Positions 49,692 to 58,388 of a stretch of 64,000 nt of DNA are shown here, one piece after another. Location of the stretch: positions 1-64,000 of the forward strand of contig CAMJZA010000004.1 of assembly GCA_946410085.1 (NCBI GenBank), given 5' to 3'. Source of the DNA: an uncultured Treponema sp. Lineage in GTDB: Bacteria > Spirochaetota > Spirochaetia > Treponematales > Treponemataceae. The position numbers were made by a program, and so were the translations under genes. Each line of letters begins with the position of its first letter. Position 1 is the first letter of the stretch. The notes beneath the pieces were generated by a model that saw nothing but the letters and a program-made list of their open reading frames with translations, had not been told where the DNA came from and did no database searches.

Positions 49692-50873
49692 TCAGCGGGC
49701 GAGAGCCTTTTTCAGTTCCGCCATCTGCTGCGGACTGCCGATCGTGATGCGCACGAAGTCTTCTATGCCCGGCGTGGCGAAATGGCGGATGAGGATGCCT
49801 GCATCGCGTGCCTGCTCATAGAGTTCCCTGCCGCTCATGCCGTCCTTGCGGGCAAAGACGAAGTTCGTCGTGCTGTCGATGACAAAGAAGCCCTGCTCCC
49901 GCAGGAAGGCGGTCAGCGATTCGCGCTCGCTTATAATCCGGCGGGCGTTTTGTGCATAGTAGCCTGCGGCCCGGCAGGAGGCAATGGCCGCCGTCTTGGC
50001 AACGAAGTCGACCGGGAAGTGGTTGAACGAGTTCTTGACACGGAAGACCGCCTGCACCAGCTCGGGATCGGCGACGATGTAGCCCAGCCGCATGCCTGCG
50101 AAGGAGAGGGACTTGCTGAATGTCCTGACGATGACGAGGTTCCTGTGGGTCTTGAGCAGGGGCAGGCAGCTTTCGCCGCCGAAGTCGCAGTAGGCTTCGT
50201 CAACCGCGACGACCTGTCCTGCCGGTGCGGCATTGAGCAGCGCTTCCACCTGGGAGCGCGTCAGGGCAAGCCCCGTCGGTGCGTTGGGGTTTGCAAAGAT
50301 GATGCTGCTCTTCGTCCTGTTTGCGTGGGCGAGCATCGTGTCCGTGTCGAGCGTCCAGTCGGGGCGCAGGGGAACGCGGTCCATCGGTATCTGGTAGTAG
50401 CCGCAGTAAACCGGGTAAAAGCTGTAGGTGTGCTCGGGGAACACGAGCGGCCTGTCGGAGTCAAAGAAGCTGTAAAAGACGAAGCTCAGTACCTCGTCGC
50501 TGCCGTTTCCGCAGAAAATCATGTCCGGCGTAATCTCGAATCCCAGCTCGTCTTCCGGGGCAGGGGAACAGGCGCTGGTGGCAACGTCATTGGTTGCGCA
50601 GCAACCTGTGGAACATCGGGTGCGGGCAAGGACGCCGCCGGTCGCGTTGAGCATCCGGGCAATCTCCGTCCGCAGTTCCGTCACGTCCGGGTCAGGGTAG
50701 AGGCTGAGCTTTTCCGGATGGGAGGAAAGCGCGTCGTTAACTGCCGCAATGACGCTGGGGTGCGGCGGATAGGGGTTCTCGTTTGCGTTGAGCTTTATGT
50801 AGACACGGTCCGTCGGCTGTTCGCCGGGGACATAGGGGTGCAGGTTTTCGAGCCGTTTTAAAACAAATTCCAT
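49692..50873 (-). CDS. hisC: Histidinol-phosphate aminotransferase with Cys-rich insertion
   Basis: A PLP-dependent fold-type I aminotransferase of histidine synthesis. Motifs are KLNANENPYPPHP at the N-terminus, CGNGSDEVLSF, FANPNAPTGLALT, VDEAYCDFGGES, and the PLP lysine in VRTFSKSLSFAGMRLGY. The 393-residue length is long because of an insertion at about residues 77-110 (ARTRCSTGCCATNDVATSAC), which is not expected in the family. Its DNA carries a small palindrome. Whether the enzyme tolerates it is unknown. Paralogous roles on aromatic amino acids are possible. Confidence 0.9.
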   Translation of the reverse strand: MEFVLKRLENLHPYVPGEQPTDRVYIKLNANENPYPPHPSVIAAVNDALSSHPEKLSLYPDPDVTELRTEIARMLNATGGVLARTRCSTGCCATNDVATSACSPAPEDELGFEITPDMIFCGNGSDEVLSFVFYSFFDSDRPLVFPEHTYSFYPVYCGYYQIPMDRVPLRPDWTLDTDTMLAHANRTKSSIIFANPNAPTGLALTRSQVEALLNAAPAGQVVAVDEAYCDFGGESCLPLLKTHRNLVIVRTFSKSLSFAGMRLGYIVADPELVQAVFRVKNSFNHFPVDFVAKTAAIASCRAAGYYAQNARRIISERESLTAFLREQGFFVIDSTTNFVFARKDGMSGRELYEQARDAGILIRHFATPGIEDFVRITIGSPQQMAELKKALAR

Positions 50874-50879
50874 GCCCTT

Positions 50880-50908
50880 ATTCTATAGAAAACAACAGGC
50901 ATGGACAA
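50880..50908 (-). promoter_or_regulatory. Promoter of hisC
   Basis: TTGTCC and TAGAAT on the minus strand are 17 nt apart, with TAGAAT 6 nt before ATG 50873. Leaderless start predicted. The rest of the 50874-51273 gap is GC-rich filler up to about 51110, then the promoter of the transporter operon; no gene is seen. Confidence 0.6.
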
Positions 50909-51151
50909 GGGCAGGCGGGGCCGTCAGCATCGGCAGGCGGGGCAGGAATCCGGCGCTGTCCGCCGGTCGAACTGGGAGGCGTACCCGCGGCAATAACGCG
51001 CAGTCGGTGGCCGGAAGGTCCTCAGTCCGGCGTTGAAGCAGAGGGACAGGCTTCGGCAGGCCTACGGGCCGGCGTTCGGCCATTTTGTCCCGTCGGAAGC
51101 TGTTCTTGAGACCTGATACTCATATTAGTAACAGAAAAACGCCAAAAGTCC

Positions 51152-51181
51152 TTGACAGGCAGGAAAGGGAAATGCTATAAA
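51152..51181 (+). promoter_or_regulatory. Promoter of the amino-acid ABC transporter operon
   Basis: A consensus TTGACA and TATAAA are separated by 18 nt. They are followed by a leader of about 85 nt that ends in AAGGAGG before ATG 51274. Confidence 0.7.
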
Positions 51182-51216
51182 CAGTATACCTAGTAAACCA
51201 CTGGTAAAATCAACAA

Positions 51217-51237
51217 CCCCGATGCAGCGCGTCGGGG
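51217..51237 (+). promoter_or_regulatory. Leader hairpin of the transporter operon
   Basis: CCCCGA and TCGGGG form a 6-bp stem with a 9-nt loop in the 5' leader. No T-run follows, so it is not a terminator by itself; it may stabilise the mRNA or take part in regulation. Confidence 0.4.
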
Positions 51238-51273
51238 GATGAGACTATTGTCACGAATAACAAGGAGGCTTTT

Positions 51274-52167
51274 ATGAAAAAACTGATGACCCTGACTGCC
51301 GCCGTTCTGGCTGCAGCCGCACTCTTTGCCGCGGAACCCAAATCCGGTGCAATTGACAAAAAGGCGTTTGATGCAATTGTTTCTTCCGGCGTCACTGCAA
51401 GCGATGCGGAGATCGCCGCAAGCGAATGGGCTTCTGCCGTCAGGAAGGCCGGCGTGCTCCGTGTCGGCGGAACCAGGACGAGTTACCTGTTCAGCCAGCT
51501 GGACGAGACGGACAACAAGGTCCGCGGCTTTGATGCCGGTCTGTACCAGCTGCTTGCCCGCTATATCCTTGGCGATGCATCCAAATACGAGCTGACCCAG
51601 GTCAATTCCAGTACCCGTGAGTCCGTCCTGCGTACGGATCAGGTAGACTGCGTGTTCGCCACCTATTCCATTACGCCTGCACGGCAGGAAGTCATTTCCT
51701 TTGCCGGTCCCTACTACGTGTCCAAACAGGCAATCCTCGTGAAGAACAAGTACAAGAAAATCAAGGGCGTTGCCGACCTCGCCGGAAAGACGGTCGCCAC
51801 ACAAGCAGGATCAACCGGTCCTGCACTGCTCAAGGAGTATGCACCCAAGGCAAAGATACAGGAATTCGCCACCGACCAGGAAGCCCGCACGGCGCTTGAG
51901 CAGGGCCGCGTGAACGCCTACGTCACCGACTATACCCTCCTGCTGAATGCAATGGTGAAGAACCCCGGGGCCTACCAGATCGCCGGGGACGTCTTTGGCC
52001 CCGAGGACAGCTACGGAATCGGCGTTCCGCTCGGATCCGATGCGGTTGCGTTCATCAACGGCTTCCTGAAGAAGATTGAGGCGGACGGAACCTGGGAAAA
52101 GCTGTGGAAGGTGTCGCTCGGTGACCGCACCGGCATAAAGACCGCTCCCAAGGCTCCCCAGCTGTAA
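51274..52167 (+). CDS. Polar amino-acid ABC transporter, periplasmic binding protein
   Basis: A protein of 297 residues with a signal peptide (LMTLTAAVLAAAALFAAE). The SBP_bac_3 domain has RVGGTRTSYLFSQ, RGFDAGLYQLLARYILGD, DCVFATYSITPARQEVISFA and YGIGVPLGSD. The GluB/glutamate-aspartate group is the closest match by pattern. It opens an operon with two permeases and an ATPase; a GC-rich spacer of 137 bp follows it. No lipobox is apparent, so it is probably soluble in the periplasm. Confidence 0.9.
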   Translation: MKKLMTLTAAVLAAAALFAAEPKSGAIDKKAFDAIVSSGVTASDAEIAASEWASAVRKAGVLRVGGTRTSYLFSQLDETDNKVRGFDAGLYQLLARYILGDASKYELTQVNSSTRESVLRTDQVDCVFATYSITPARQEVISFAGPYYVSKQAILVKNKYKKIKGVADLAGKTVATQAGSTGPALLKEYAPKAKIQEFATDQEARTALEQGRVNAYVTDYTLLLNAMVKNPGAYQIAGDVFGPEDSYGIGVPLGSDAVAFINGFLKKIEADGTWEKLWKVSLGDRTGIKTAPKAPQL

Positions 52168-52304
52168 GGGAATCCGGAACTGAGGCGGCGGGGCGTCCCC
52201 TGCTGCGGCAGCGGCGAAGTACGGTGATACGGAATGCCGGAGACCGCTGCTGCCTGGGAGGACGCCCTTTCCGCCTTGTTCCCGTGCCCGCTACCGACTG
52301 CCCT

Positions 52305-52964
52305 ATGAGCATAGCGCAATTACTTTCAGAATACGGACTGGACTACCTCGTCAGCTATCTTACGACACTCCACCTGACCGCCCTTGCATTCGTGCTGGCG
52401 TTCGTGCTGGGAATTGCCATTACGGTCATGCGGATCTGCCCGGTAAAGCCCCTGCGCAGGTTCGGGGATTTTTACGTGCAGGTGTTCAGGAACATTCCGG
52501 GGGCTGCCCTCCTGATCCTGCTCGTCTACGCACTTCCCTACCTGAATCTCGTCCTGTCCTACTACCTCTGCCTCCTGATAGCCATTACCCTCATTCCCTC
52601 TGCGTTCATGTCCGAGCACCTTATTTCCGGCATCAACACGATTGACCGGGGGCAGGTGGAAGCCGCCCGTTCGCTCGGCCTGCGTTTCTTTCAGATTATA
52701 CGGAAAATCATCATGCCGCAGGCTCTGCGGGCTACCGTCCTTCCCATGACGAACCTCCTCATTGCAACGATGCTGACGACTGCATTGGGGAGCCAGGTTC
52801 CGCTTGATCCGAGGGAACTGACGGGACTTGTTGCCCACATCAATACCTATGCCGTCGGCGGCATAAAGGCGTTCGTCATCACGGCCTTTTTTTACTGCCT
52901 GACGGCCTTCCTGATTGCCTTTGCCGGCAACAGGCTTGACCGGAAGGTAAGGAGGCTCGGATGA
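52305..52964 (+). CDS. Amino-acid ABC transporter permease (GluC-like)
   Basis: An inner-membrane permease of 219 residues with about five helices. ATG 52305 (MSIAQLLSEYGLDYLVSY) is preferred over the ORF-track start, which lacks family homology. The ATPase-coupling EAA loop reads VEAARSLGLRFFQIIRKIIMPQALR. It overlaps the next permease gene by 4 bp. Confidence 0.92.
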   Translation: MSIAQLLSEYGLDYLVSYLTTLHLTALAFVLAFVLGIAITVMRICPVKPLRRFGDFYVQVFRNIPGAALLILLVYALPYLNLVLSYYLCLLIAITLIPSAFMSEHLISGINTIDRGQVEAARSLGLRFFQIIRKIIMPQALRATVLPMTNLLIATMLTTALGSQVPLDPRELTGLVAHINTYAVGGIKAFVITAFFYCLTAFLIAFAGNRLDRKVRRLG

Positions 52965-53767
52965 AGCGGGATACGGGCGTTCTGTCCGCGCTCTTTGAGG
53001 AACCGGGCCCGCGGACCCGGAAGAAGATTGCGTTCTATACGGTCCTCTCGCTGCTGCTGCTTGCCGTTGCCTTTGCGCTGCTGGTCCGGCAGTTCTACGA
53101 GACGGGGCAGCTTTCTTCCCGCTACTGGGACTTCTTCCTGCGGAAGACGACCTGGATCTTTTTGGGAAAGGGGCTCCTCGGTACCGTGTGCGTCGCACTC
53201 GTTGCCGTCTGCCTTACCCTCGCGATGGGCTTTCTGATGATGCTCGCCCGCGTCCGGGGGAACCGGGCCTGGGGCTTTGCCGGACGGCTCATGACGGACT
53301 TTACGCGCGGGGTGCCGACCCTGCTTTTCATCTATTTCTTCTTTTTCGTCACCCCTCAGCTGGGGATAAAGCTGTCCGCATTCTGGAAGATAACGCTGCC
53401 GGTTGCGATTTCGGCCAGCGGCTCCGTTGCCGAAGTACTGCGCGGCGGCGTGAACGCCGTACACCGGGGGCAGCGGGAGGCAGCCCTGTCACTCGGGCTG
53501 AGCGAAAACCGGACCTTCTTCAAGATCATTTTCCCGCAGGCCTTCGCATACGTCATTCCTTCCCTCATTTCGGAACTGGTCATCATCCTGAAGGACACGA
53601 CCTTTGCCTACATTGTCTCCTTCAACGACCTGATGCAGAATGCGAGCGTCCTCATATCGAACTATGACGCACTCCTTTCCGTGTATCTTGTGGTCGCCGT
53701 CATATACATACTCATCAACTACCTGCTGAACAGGCTCTCGGTGGCTCTGGCGGGCACGAGGAGGTAA
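52961..53767 (+). CDS. Amino-acid ABC transporter permease (GluD-like)
   Basis: The second permease, 268 residues. An N-terminal charged stretch (EEPGPRTRKKIAFY), then a helix and the standard five-helix core follow. The EAA loop is REAALSLGLSENRTFFKIIFPQAF. Pairing of two different permeases with one binding protein and one ATPase is the usual glutamate/aspartate layout. It ends 2 bp before the ATPase gene. Confidence 0.93.
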   Translation: MKRDTGVLSALFEEPGPRTRKKIAFYTVLSLLLLAVAFALLVRQFYETGQLSSRYWDFFLRKTTWIFLGKGLLGTVCVALVAVCLTLAMGFLMMLARVRGNRAWGFAGRLMTDFTRGVPTLLFIYFFFFVTPQLGIKLSAFWKITLPVAISASGSVAEVLRGGVNAVHRGQREAALSLGLSENRTFFKIIFPQAFAYVIPSLISELVIILKDTTFAYIVSFNDLMQNASVLISNYDALLSVYLVVAVIYILINYLLNRLSVALAGTRR

Positions 53768-53769
53768 TC

Positions 53770-54573
53770 ATGGAAACACCGACAGCATCTGCGGCCCCGG
53801 CTGCGTCCGGAGCGTCAGCCGCAGCAGAGACAGCGGAAACACCGGTCATAGAACTGCGCCACTTGGACAGGCATTTCGGTTCCCTCCACGTCCTGAACGA
53901 CGTGAGCCTGAAGGTATACCGGGGAGAAGTGGTTGCGGTCATCGGCCCGTCGGGATCAGGGAAATCAACCCTCTGCCGGACAATCAACCGGCTGGAAACG
54001 GTCGCATCCGGTGAAATCCTCATTGACGGCGAACCCCTTCCCCAGGAAGGAAAGGAACTTGCCCGGCTCCGTTCGGAGGTGGGCATGGTGTTCCAGTCCT
54101 TCAACCTCTTTGCCCACATGACGGTGCTGGACAACGTGATGCTTGCCCCGGTAGACGTGCTGAAGCGGAAGAAGAGCGAGGTCCGGGAAGAAGCGATGGA
54201 ACTGCTGCGCCGGGTCGGTGTGGAAAGCGAGGCCGGCAAATATCCGCAGCAGCTTTCCGGCGGTCAGCAGCAGCGGGTTGCCATTGCCCGCTCGCTCATA
54301 ATGCGGCCCAAGGCGATGCTTTTTGACGAGCCGACGAGTGCGCTTGATCCCGAGATGATCGGGGAAGTGCTCGCCGTCATCCGGGAACTGGCGGACGACG
54401 GCATGACGATGCTGATTGTCACGCACGAGATGGGCTTTGCAAAAGAAGTTGCCGACCGGATTGTGTTCATGGAAAAGGGGCGTGCCCTTGCTGACGAACG
54501 GACGGCGGATTTCTTTGAAAAGCAGACGAACCCGAGAATCCTGTCCTTCCTGAGCAAGATAGAGGGCGTCTGA
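53770..54573 (+). CDS. Amino-acid ABC transporter ATPase (GluA/GlnQ-like)
   Basis: The nucleotide-binding subunit, 267 residues. Walker A is GPSGSGKST, the Q-loop is VFQSFNLFAHMTV, the signature is LSGGQQQR, Walker B is AMLFDEPTSALD and the switch His is in VTHEMGFAKEVAD. An Ala/Thr-rich N-terminal extension of about 25 residues precedes the domain. It converges with the amidotransferase gene, leaving only 4 bp between the stops. Confidence 0.95.
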   Translation: METPTASAAPAASGASAAAETAETPVIELRHLDRHFGSLHVLNDVSLKVYRGEVVAVIGPSGSGKSTLCRTINRLETVASGEILIDGEPLPQEGKELARLRSEVGMVFQSFNLFAHMTVLDNVMLAPVDVLKRKKSEVREEAMELLRRVGVESEAGKYPQQLSGGQQQRVAIARSLIMRPKAMLFDEPTSALDPEMIGEVLAVIRELADDGMTMLIVTHEMGFAKEVADRIVFMEKGRALADERTADFFEKQTNPRILSFLSKIEGV

Positions 54574-54577
54574 CGGC

Positions 54578-55276
54578 CTAGCTGCGGGCGATCAGCGAAA
54601 CGATATAGTCAAAGAAGGGGCCGTCCAGCGCTTCCGGGTGCCACTGGACGGCGAGGATCCGGTCCCCTTCAATGCCTTCTACGATGCCGTCTTCCGAGAC
54701 GGCGCTTGCCCGGAGTCCTTCTCCCAGTTTCTTTATGCCCTGATGGTGCAGGCTGTTTACGCAGATGCTTTCAGATCCGTATGCCTCTTGCAGGCGGGAG
54801 CCTCCTGCAAGCTTGACCTTGTGGACGCCCTCGTAGGGCGAGTCCTTGCGCATGTGGACGATGGAACCGGGACGTTCCTGTGCGATGTCCTGATAGAGTG
54901 AGCCGCCGAGCGCGACGTTGATGCCCTGAAATCCCCGGCAGATGCCGAACAGCCACTTTCCCATCCGGCGGGCCGTTTTGATGAGGGCCATCTGGTAGCT
55001 GTCCATCTTTGCGAGCGGACATTCCGTACAGGTTTTCTTTGCTTCATGGTAGTATGCCGGATCAAGGTCCATGCCGCCGGGAATCAGTACGGCGGAAAAG
55101 GGGGCAAGGAGTTCTTCAATGCGGTCCTCGGACAGATAGGGGAGTATGACGGGCAGGGCACCGGCTTCCGCCAGCCGCCGCGGATAGGCTTCGTTCAGGA
55201 AACACTCGTTATAGTTCCATACGATGTTTGCGTCGGGCCTCCTGAGCAGCCCCGCAACCGCAACCAATGCTTTCAT
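54578..55276 (-). CDS. Class I glutamine amidotransferase-like hydrolase (PuuD/peptidase C26 type)
   Basis: A protein of 232 residues starting at ATG 55276 (MKALVAVAGLLRRPDANIVW). A GATase1 triad is present: Cys in FGICRGFQGINVALGG, His and Glu in AVQWHPEAL. Asp-rich PGGMDLDP is the PuuD-type motif. It cleaves gamma-glutamyl bonds such as gamma-glutamyl-GABA. Neighbouring a glutamate-type transporter, it may belong to gamma-glutamyl or polyamine metabolism (inference). Confidence 0.9.
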   Translation of the reverse strand: MKALVAVAGLLRRPDANIVWNYNECFLNEAYPRRLAEAGALPVILPYLSEDRIEELLAPFSAVLIPGGMDLDPAYYHEAKKTCTECPLAKMDSYQMALIKTARRMGKWLFGICRGFQGINVALGGSLYQDIAQERPGSIVHMRKDSPYEGVHKVKLAGGSRLQEAYGSESICVNSLHHQGIKKLGEGLRASAVSEDGIVEGIEGDRILAVQWHPEALDGPFFDYIVSLIARS

Positions 55277-55286
55277 GACGGCAGAC

Positions 55287-55315
55287 AGTATAGCGCAAAA
55301 CGCAGAAGCCGACAA
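55287..55315 (-). promoter_or_regulatory. Promoter of the amidotransferase gene
   Basis: TTGTCG and TATACT on the minus strand are separated by 17 nt; the -10 box ends 10 nt before ATG 55276. Confidence 0.6.
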
Positions 55316-55427
55316 CGGGCCGCAGACGCACCGGGCCATGCGGCGGCGGGGCGGTCCTGCGCCGGGACCTGTCCTCCACAGACGGTGACGGACGCTTCAT
55401 TTCCCTATGGCGGTTTTTTTCATCATG

Positions 55428-55436
55428 TGCTATAAT
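55428..55436 (+). promoter_or_regulatory. Extended -10 box of the FNT channel gene
   Basis: TGCTATAAT ends 9 nt before ATG 55446 (TGAACCATT between, no Shine-Dalgarno). -35 region is poor (TGGCGG at the right distance). Confidence 0.6.
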
Positions 55437-55445
55437 TGAACCATT

Positions 55446-56243
55446 ATGAACGGACCTTCTCAAATAGCACAGAACTATGTTAACGTCGGCGTCGGAAAAA
55501 CCCGTTACGGCTTGCTCAAGACCTTCTCGCTCGGCATTATGGCGGGCGCATTCATAGCGATGGGAGCGCTCGGAAGCACGATCGGTTCCGTGGGGATCCA
55601 GCCTGCGGGCCTGTCCCGGGTTGTCAGCGCGCTGATTTTCCCGATCGGCCTCGTGCTCGTCCTCTGCGCGGGAGGAGAGCTGTTCACCGGCAACTCCCTC
55701 GTCCTCATTCCGGTCCTTGAAAAGCGGATAAAGCTCTCTGACATGCTGAAGAACTGGGGGCTCGCATACGCAGGGAACCTCGTGGGCAGCATCGTCATTG
55801 CCGAACTGGTCGTCCTGAGCGGTACGCTCAACCTGTACCCCGACCTTGCGCCTGCCGTCGTGCGGACTGCCGCTTCAAAATGCAGCATTTCCGTCCATGC
55901 GGCCCTCATCAAGGGCGTCCTGTGTAACTTCATGGTCTGCCTTGCGGTCTGGACCTCCTTCGGCGCAAATGAGATGTCGGGCAAGATAAAGGCCTGCTAC
56001 CTGCCGATTTTCCTCTTTGTCCTCTGCGGATTTGAGCACTGCGTTGCAAACATGTACTTCATTCCGGTCGGCATCTTTACGAGCTACGTCCATCCCGAGA
56101 TTGCAGAAGCGGTGGGAGCTGCCGGTCTGGGCTGGTTCAACTTCCTGCTGCGGAATCTCATTCCCGTCACGATCGGCAACATCGTCGGCGGCGGTGTCTG
56201 TGTCGGCTGCGTGTACTGGGCAGCGTACCTTAAGAAGAAATGA
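55446..56243 (+). CDS. Formate/nitrite transporter family channel
   Basis: A protein of 265 residues with six membrane helices. Family marks are GIMAGAFIAMGALGS, LCAGGELFTGNS, the conserved Lys in TAASKCSIS, GVLCNFMVCLAVW and the central His in GFEHCVANMYF. It conducts formate, nitrite or hydrosulfide across the inner membrane; the subtype is not decidable here. It overlaps the following peptidase gene by ATGA. Confidence 0.94.
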   Translation: MNGPSQIAQNYVNVGVGKTRYGLLKTFSLGIMAGAFIAMGALGSTIGSVGIQPAGLSRVVSALIFPIGLVLVLCAGGELFTGNSLVLIPVLEKRIKLSDMLKNWGLAYAGNLVGSIVIAELVVLSGTLNLYPDLAPAVVRTAASKCSISVHAALIKGVLCNFMVCLAVWTSFGANEMSGKIKACYLPIFLFVLCGFEHCVANMYFIPVGIFTSYVHPEIAEAVGAAGLGWFNFLLRNLIPVTIGNIVGGGVCVGCVYWAAYLKKK

Positions 56244-57337
56244 GCGGAAAGTCCCGGAAAAAGAGCGGCGACATCGCAGCGGGCATAGTCCTGCTGTTCC
56301 TTATCAGCTTCCTTTCCGGGCGAATTTTCTGTGCAGGCTGGGATGAGTTCAGCGCCAGGACCGAATTCATCGGCGTTTCCCAGCCTGCATGCGAGCTGGT
56401 TGACGTTGACCGGACGAGGGCTGCCCTTGTTCCGGGCGGAAGCATGGTCGCAGAGCCGCCCTCCCTGTGGGCGGCGGATTCCCCCCTTTCGGCAGAGGCC
56501 GGGGGGCGTCTGGACATCCGCTGCCTCGCCTATTTTCAGCGGGCCTATCCCGACGTCAACTTTGCCCGGAGCTGGGATCCGCTGCTGGAGGACTGGCTTA
56601 TTACGCTGACGGTTCCCGCAGACGGCAGGGGCAGTAAGGTCAGGACGACGGACCTGTACTGGGTCGGCGGTGCCCTGATTCCTGCGGACGAACTGGCCAA
56701 TGCGGACAGCTACCGGCCCGTCTTCTATGACTACCCGAAGGAACTTGCCGATCCTGCTGCCATGACGGAAGAGGAACGGGAGGCTATCCGCCGCTATTCT
56801 TCTGCGGAAAACCGCAGGAACGGAGCGGGAACGTCCATGTTTTTCTTTGACTTCCTCTATCAGTCCGACACGCGCGGCCATCTTGAAGCCCACCTGACCA
56901 GCATTTCCTTTCTGAAGCACCGGGCAAACGTGCACGAGCGGATGACCGGTCCCCTTGCCCGCGTGGAAAAGAGGATTCTTGACCTTGCCGACCGGGACAG
57001 GGAGGTTGCGGCTTTTCTTGCCGGCATCAAGTCCAACGATTCCTACCTCTGGCGCATCATCGCCGGAACCAAACGGAAATCCTTCCATTCCCTTGGCATC
57101 GCGGTTGACGTGCTGCCCAAAAGTCAGGGCGGCAAGCAGATTTTCTGGAGCTGGGCAAAGGACAAGCACCCCAATGACTGGATGCTCATTCCCCTCAGGC
57201 GGCGCTGGATGCCGCCCGTTTCCGTCATCGAAGCATTCGAGGCGGAAGGCTTCATCTGGGGCGGCAAGTGGGCCATCTGGGACAACATGCACTTTGAGTA
57301 CCGCCCGGAGCTGATTGAGTATAACTTCAGGCGCTGA
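56240..57337 (+). CDS. M15-family (VanY/D-Ala-D-Ala carboxypeptidase-like) peptidase
   Basis: A protein of 365 residues anchored by an N-terminal signal/membrane segment (AAGIVLLFLISFLSGRIFCAG). The zinc site of M15 peptidases is complete at the C-terminus: SFHSLGIAVDV (His...Asp) and WDNMHFEY (His with nearby Glu), framed by GFIWGGKW. The central about 200 residues are less conserved. It presumably trims peptidoglycan peptides in the periplasm. Coupled to the FNT channel gene without obvious functional link. Confidence 0.85.
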   Translation: MSGKSRKKSGDIAAGIVLLFLISFLSGRIFCAGWDEFSARTEFIGVSQPACELVDVDRTRAALVPGGSMVAEPPSLWAADSPLSAEAGGRLDIRCLAYFQRAYPDVNFARSWDPLLEDWLITLTVPADGRGSKVRTTDLYWVGGALIPADELANADSYRPVFYDYPKELADPAAMTEEEREAIRRYSSAENRRNGAGTSMFFFDFLYQSDTRGHLEAHLTSISFLKHRANVHERMTGPLARVEKRILDLADRDREVAAFLAGIKSNDSYLWRIIAGTKRKSFHSLGIAVDVLPKSQGGKQIFWSWAKDKHPNDWMLIPLRRRWMPPVSVIEAFEAEGFIWGGKWAIWDNMHFEYRPELIEYNFRR

Positions 57338-57360
57338 AGCGGGTTTCGTGTAATATAGCT

Positions 57361-58284
57361 ATGGAAGACGAGTTTTTTCCCGAGTTCAAGGCACTCATTG
57401 CCGCCATGCTCGACAACATCACGCCCCGCTACACCCCCCTTACCCAGCTGGCCCGCTGGCAGCTCATCAAGCTCGTCGCCATTGCCGTCATTGCCCTCCT
57501 GGTCCTGTACGGTGCGTTCAGACTGTTCGTGTACCTCCGCATGCGGAAGAAGGACCGGCGGCGGCTGGCGCAGTTCCGGCAGATTCTCGCGGACGTGGAA
57601 GGCATCCTGTGCGGTCCAACGGACGTGGCGGCAGCCAGGGGCGGCAGTCCGGCGGCCGAGGATGTCAGTTCCTCGGGCGGTTCGGCCGGAGGCGGTACAG
57701 GCGGGTCTGTCCCGGATAAGGCCCCATCCTTTGTCCGCCAGTGCGCCGCCCTGGGCGAACAGATTGACCGCCACACGAACCGGCCCATGAACTCCAGGCT
57801 CGTTGCCATGCTTTCCTGGCGCATCGCCTGCGGAACGAAAATGAATGCGGAACAGGCCGCCATCTGCTTCTGCAGTGCCCTCACCGCCGATATCGGCCTG
57901 CTGGACCTGCCGCGCTCCCTTTTCTTCCGCGAACACCTGACGAAGAAGGAACGGAAGCTGCTCAGGACCCAGGTACAGCGCGCCGTCGGTTCCATCAGTT
58001 CCGTCGGCTTCATTCCTGTCGCCTACCTGCCCTTCTTCATCGGGAGCTGCCTGTACCGGCGGGAAAACTATGACGGTTCAGGCTACCCGGAAGGCCTTGC
58101 CGGCAGCGCCATCCCTGTCCTTGCCCGCATTGTCCGTGCGGTGGAAGACTACACCGCCATGACTGAGTGGCGTGTGTACGGGCACATTGCCCCCCTCTCC
58201 CCGCGGGCCGCCGTGCGGGAACTGAAAAAATCGGCCGGCATCTATGACCAGCGGATTGTCAGCATCATTGAAAAACTCGTATGA
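57361..58284 (+). CDS. Membrane-anchored, decayed HD-GYP-like protein
   Basis: A protein of 307 residues. An N-terminal helix (LIKLVAIAVIALLVLYGAFR) and a Gly/Ser-rich linker precede a domain that aligns with HD-GYP phosphodiesterases. The late block YDGSGYPEGLAGSAIPVLARIVRAVEDYTAMT is plain (quoted in part). The HD metal pair is lost (CSALTADIGLL instead of a His-Asp), and the His pair before the GYP motif is replaced by YRRENYDG. It should therefore not cleave c-di-GMP; it may bind it or act as a scaffold. TGTAAT lies 6 nt before the ATG. Confidence 0.7.
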   Translation: MEDEFFPEFKALIAAMLDNITPRYTPLTQLARWQLIKLVAIAVIALLVLYGAFRLFVYLRMRKKDRRRLAQFRQILADVEGILCGPTDVAAARGGSPAAEDVSSSGGSAGGGTGGSVPDKAPSFVRQCAALGEQIDRHTNRPMNSRLVAMLSWRIACGTKMNAEQAAICFCSALTADIGLLDLPRSLFFREHLTKKERKLLRTQVQRAVGSISSVGFIPVAYLPFFIGSCLYRRENYDGSGYPEGLAGSAIPVLARIVRAVEDYTAMTEWRVYGHIAPLSPRAAVRELKKSAGIYDQRIVSIIEKLV

Positions 58285-58388
58285 AATACGGTAGAATCAG
58301 GATAAGCGTTCTGAAAATGAATGCTGAGTTTACGTGCGGAGGCTGCAGGCCTTCGTGAGCCGGCAGCATACCGGTTCAGGGGAATTGT

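Noticed and set aside
51190-51804. 204-residue minus-strand ORF over the transporter leader and binding-protein gene
   Set aside because: Opposite a clearly recognisable periplasmic binding protein; mirror frame.
57361-58284. Active HD-GYP c-di-GMP phosphodiesterase
   Set aside because: The His-Asp pair and other metal ligands are replaced, so only a degenerate relative is claimed.
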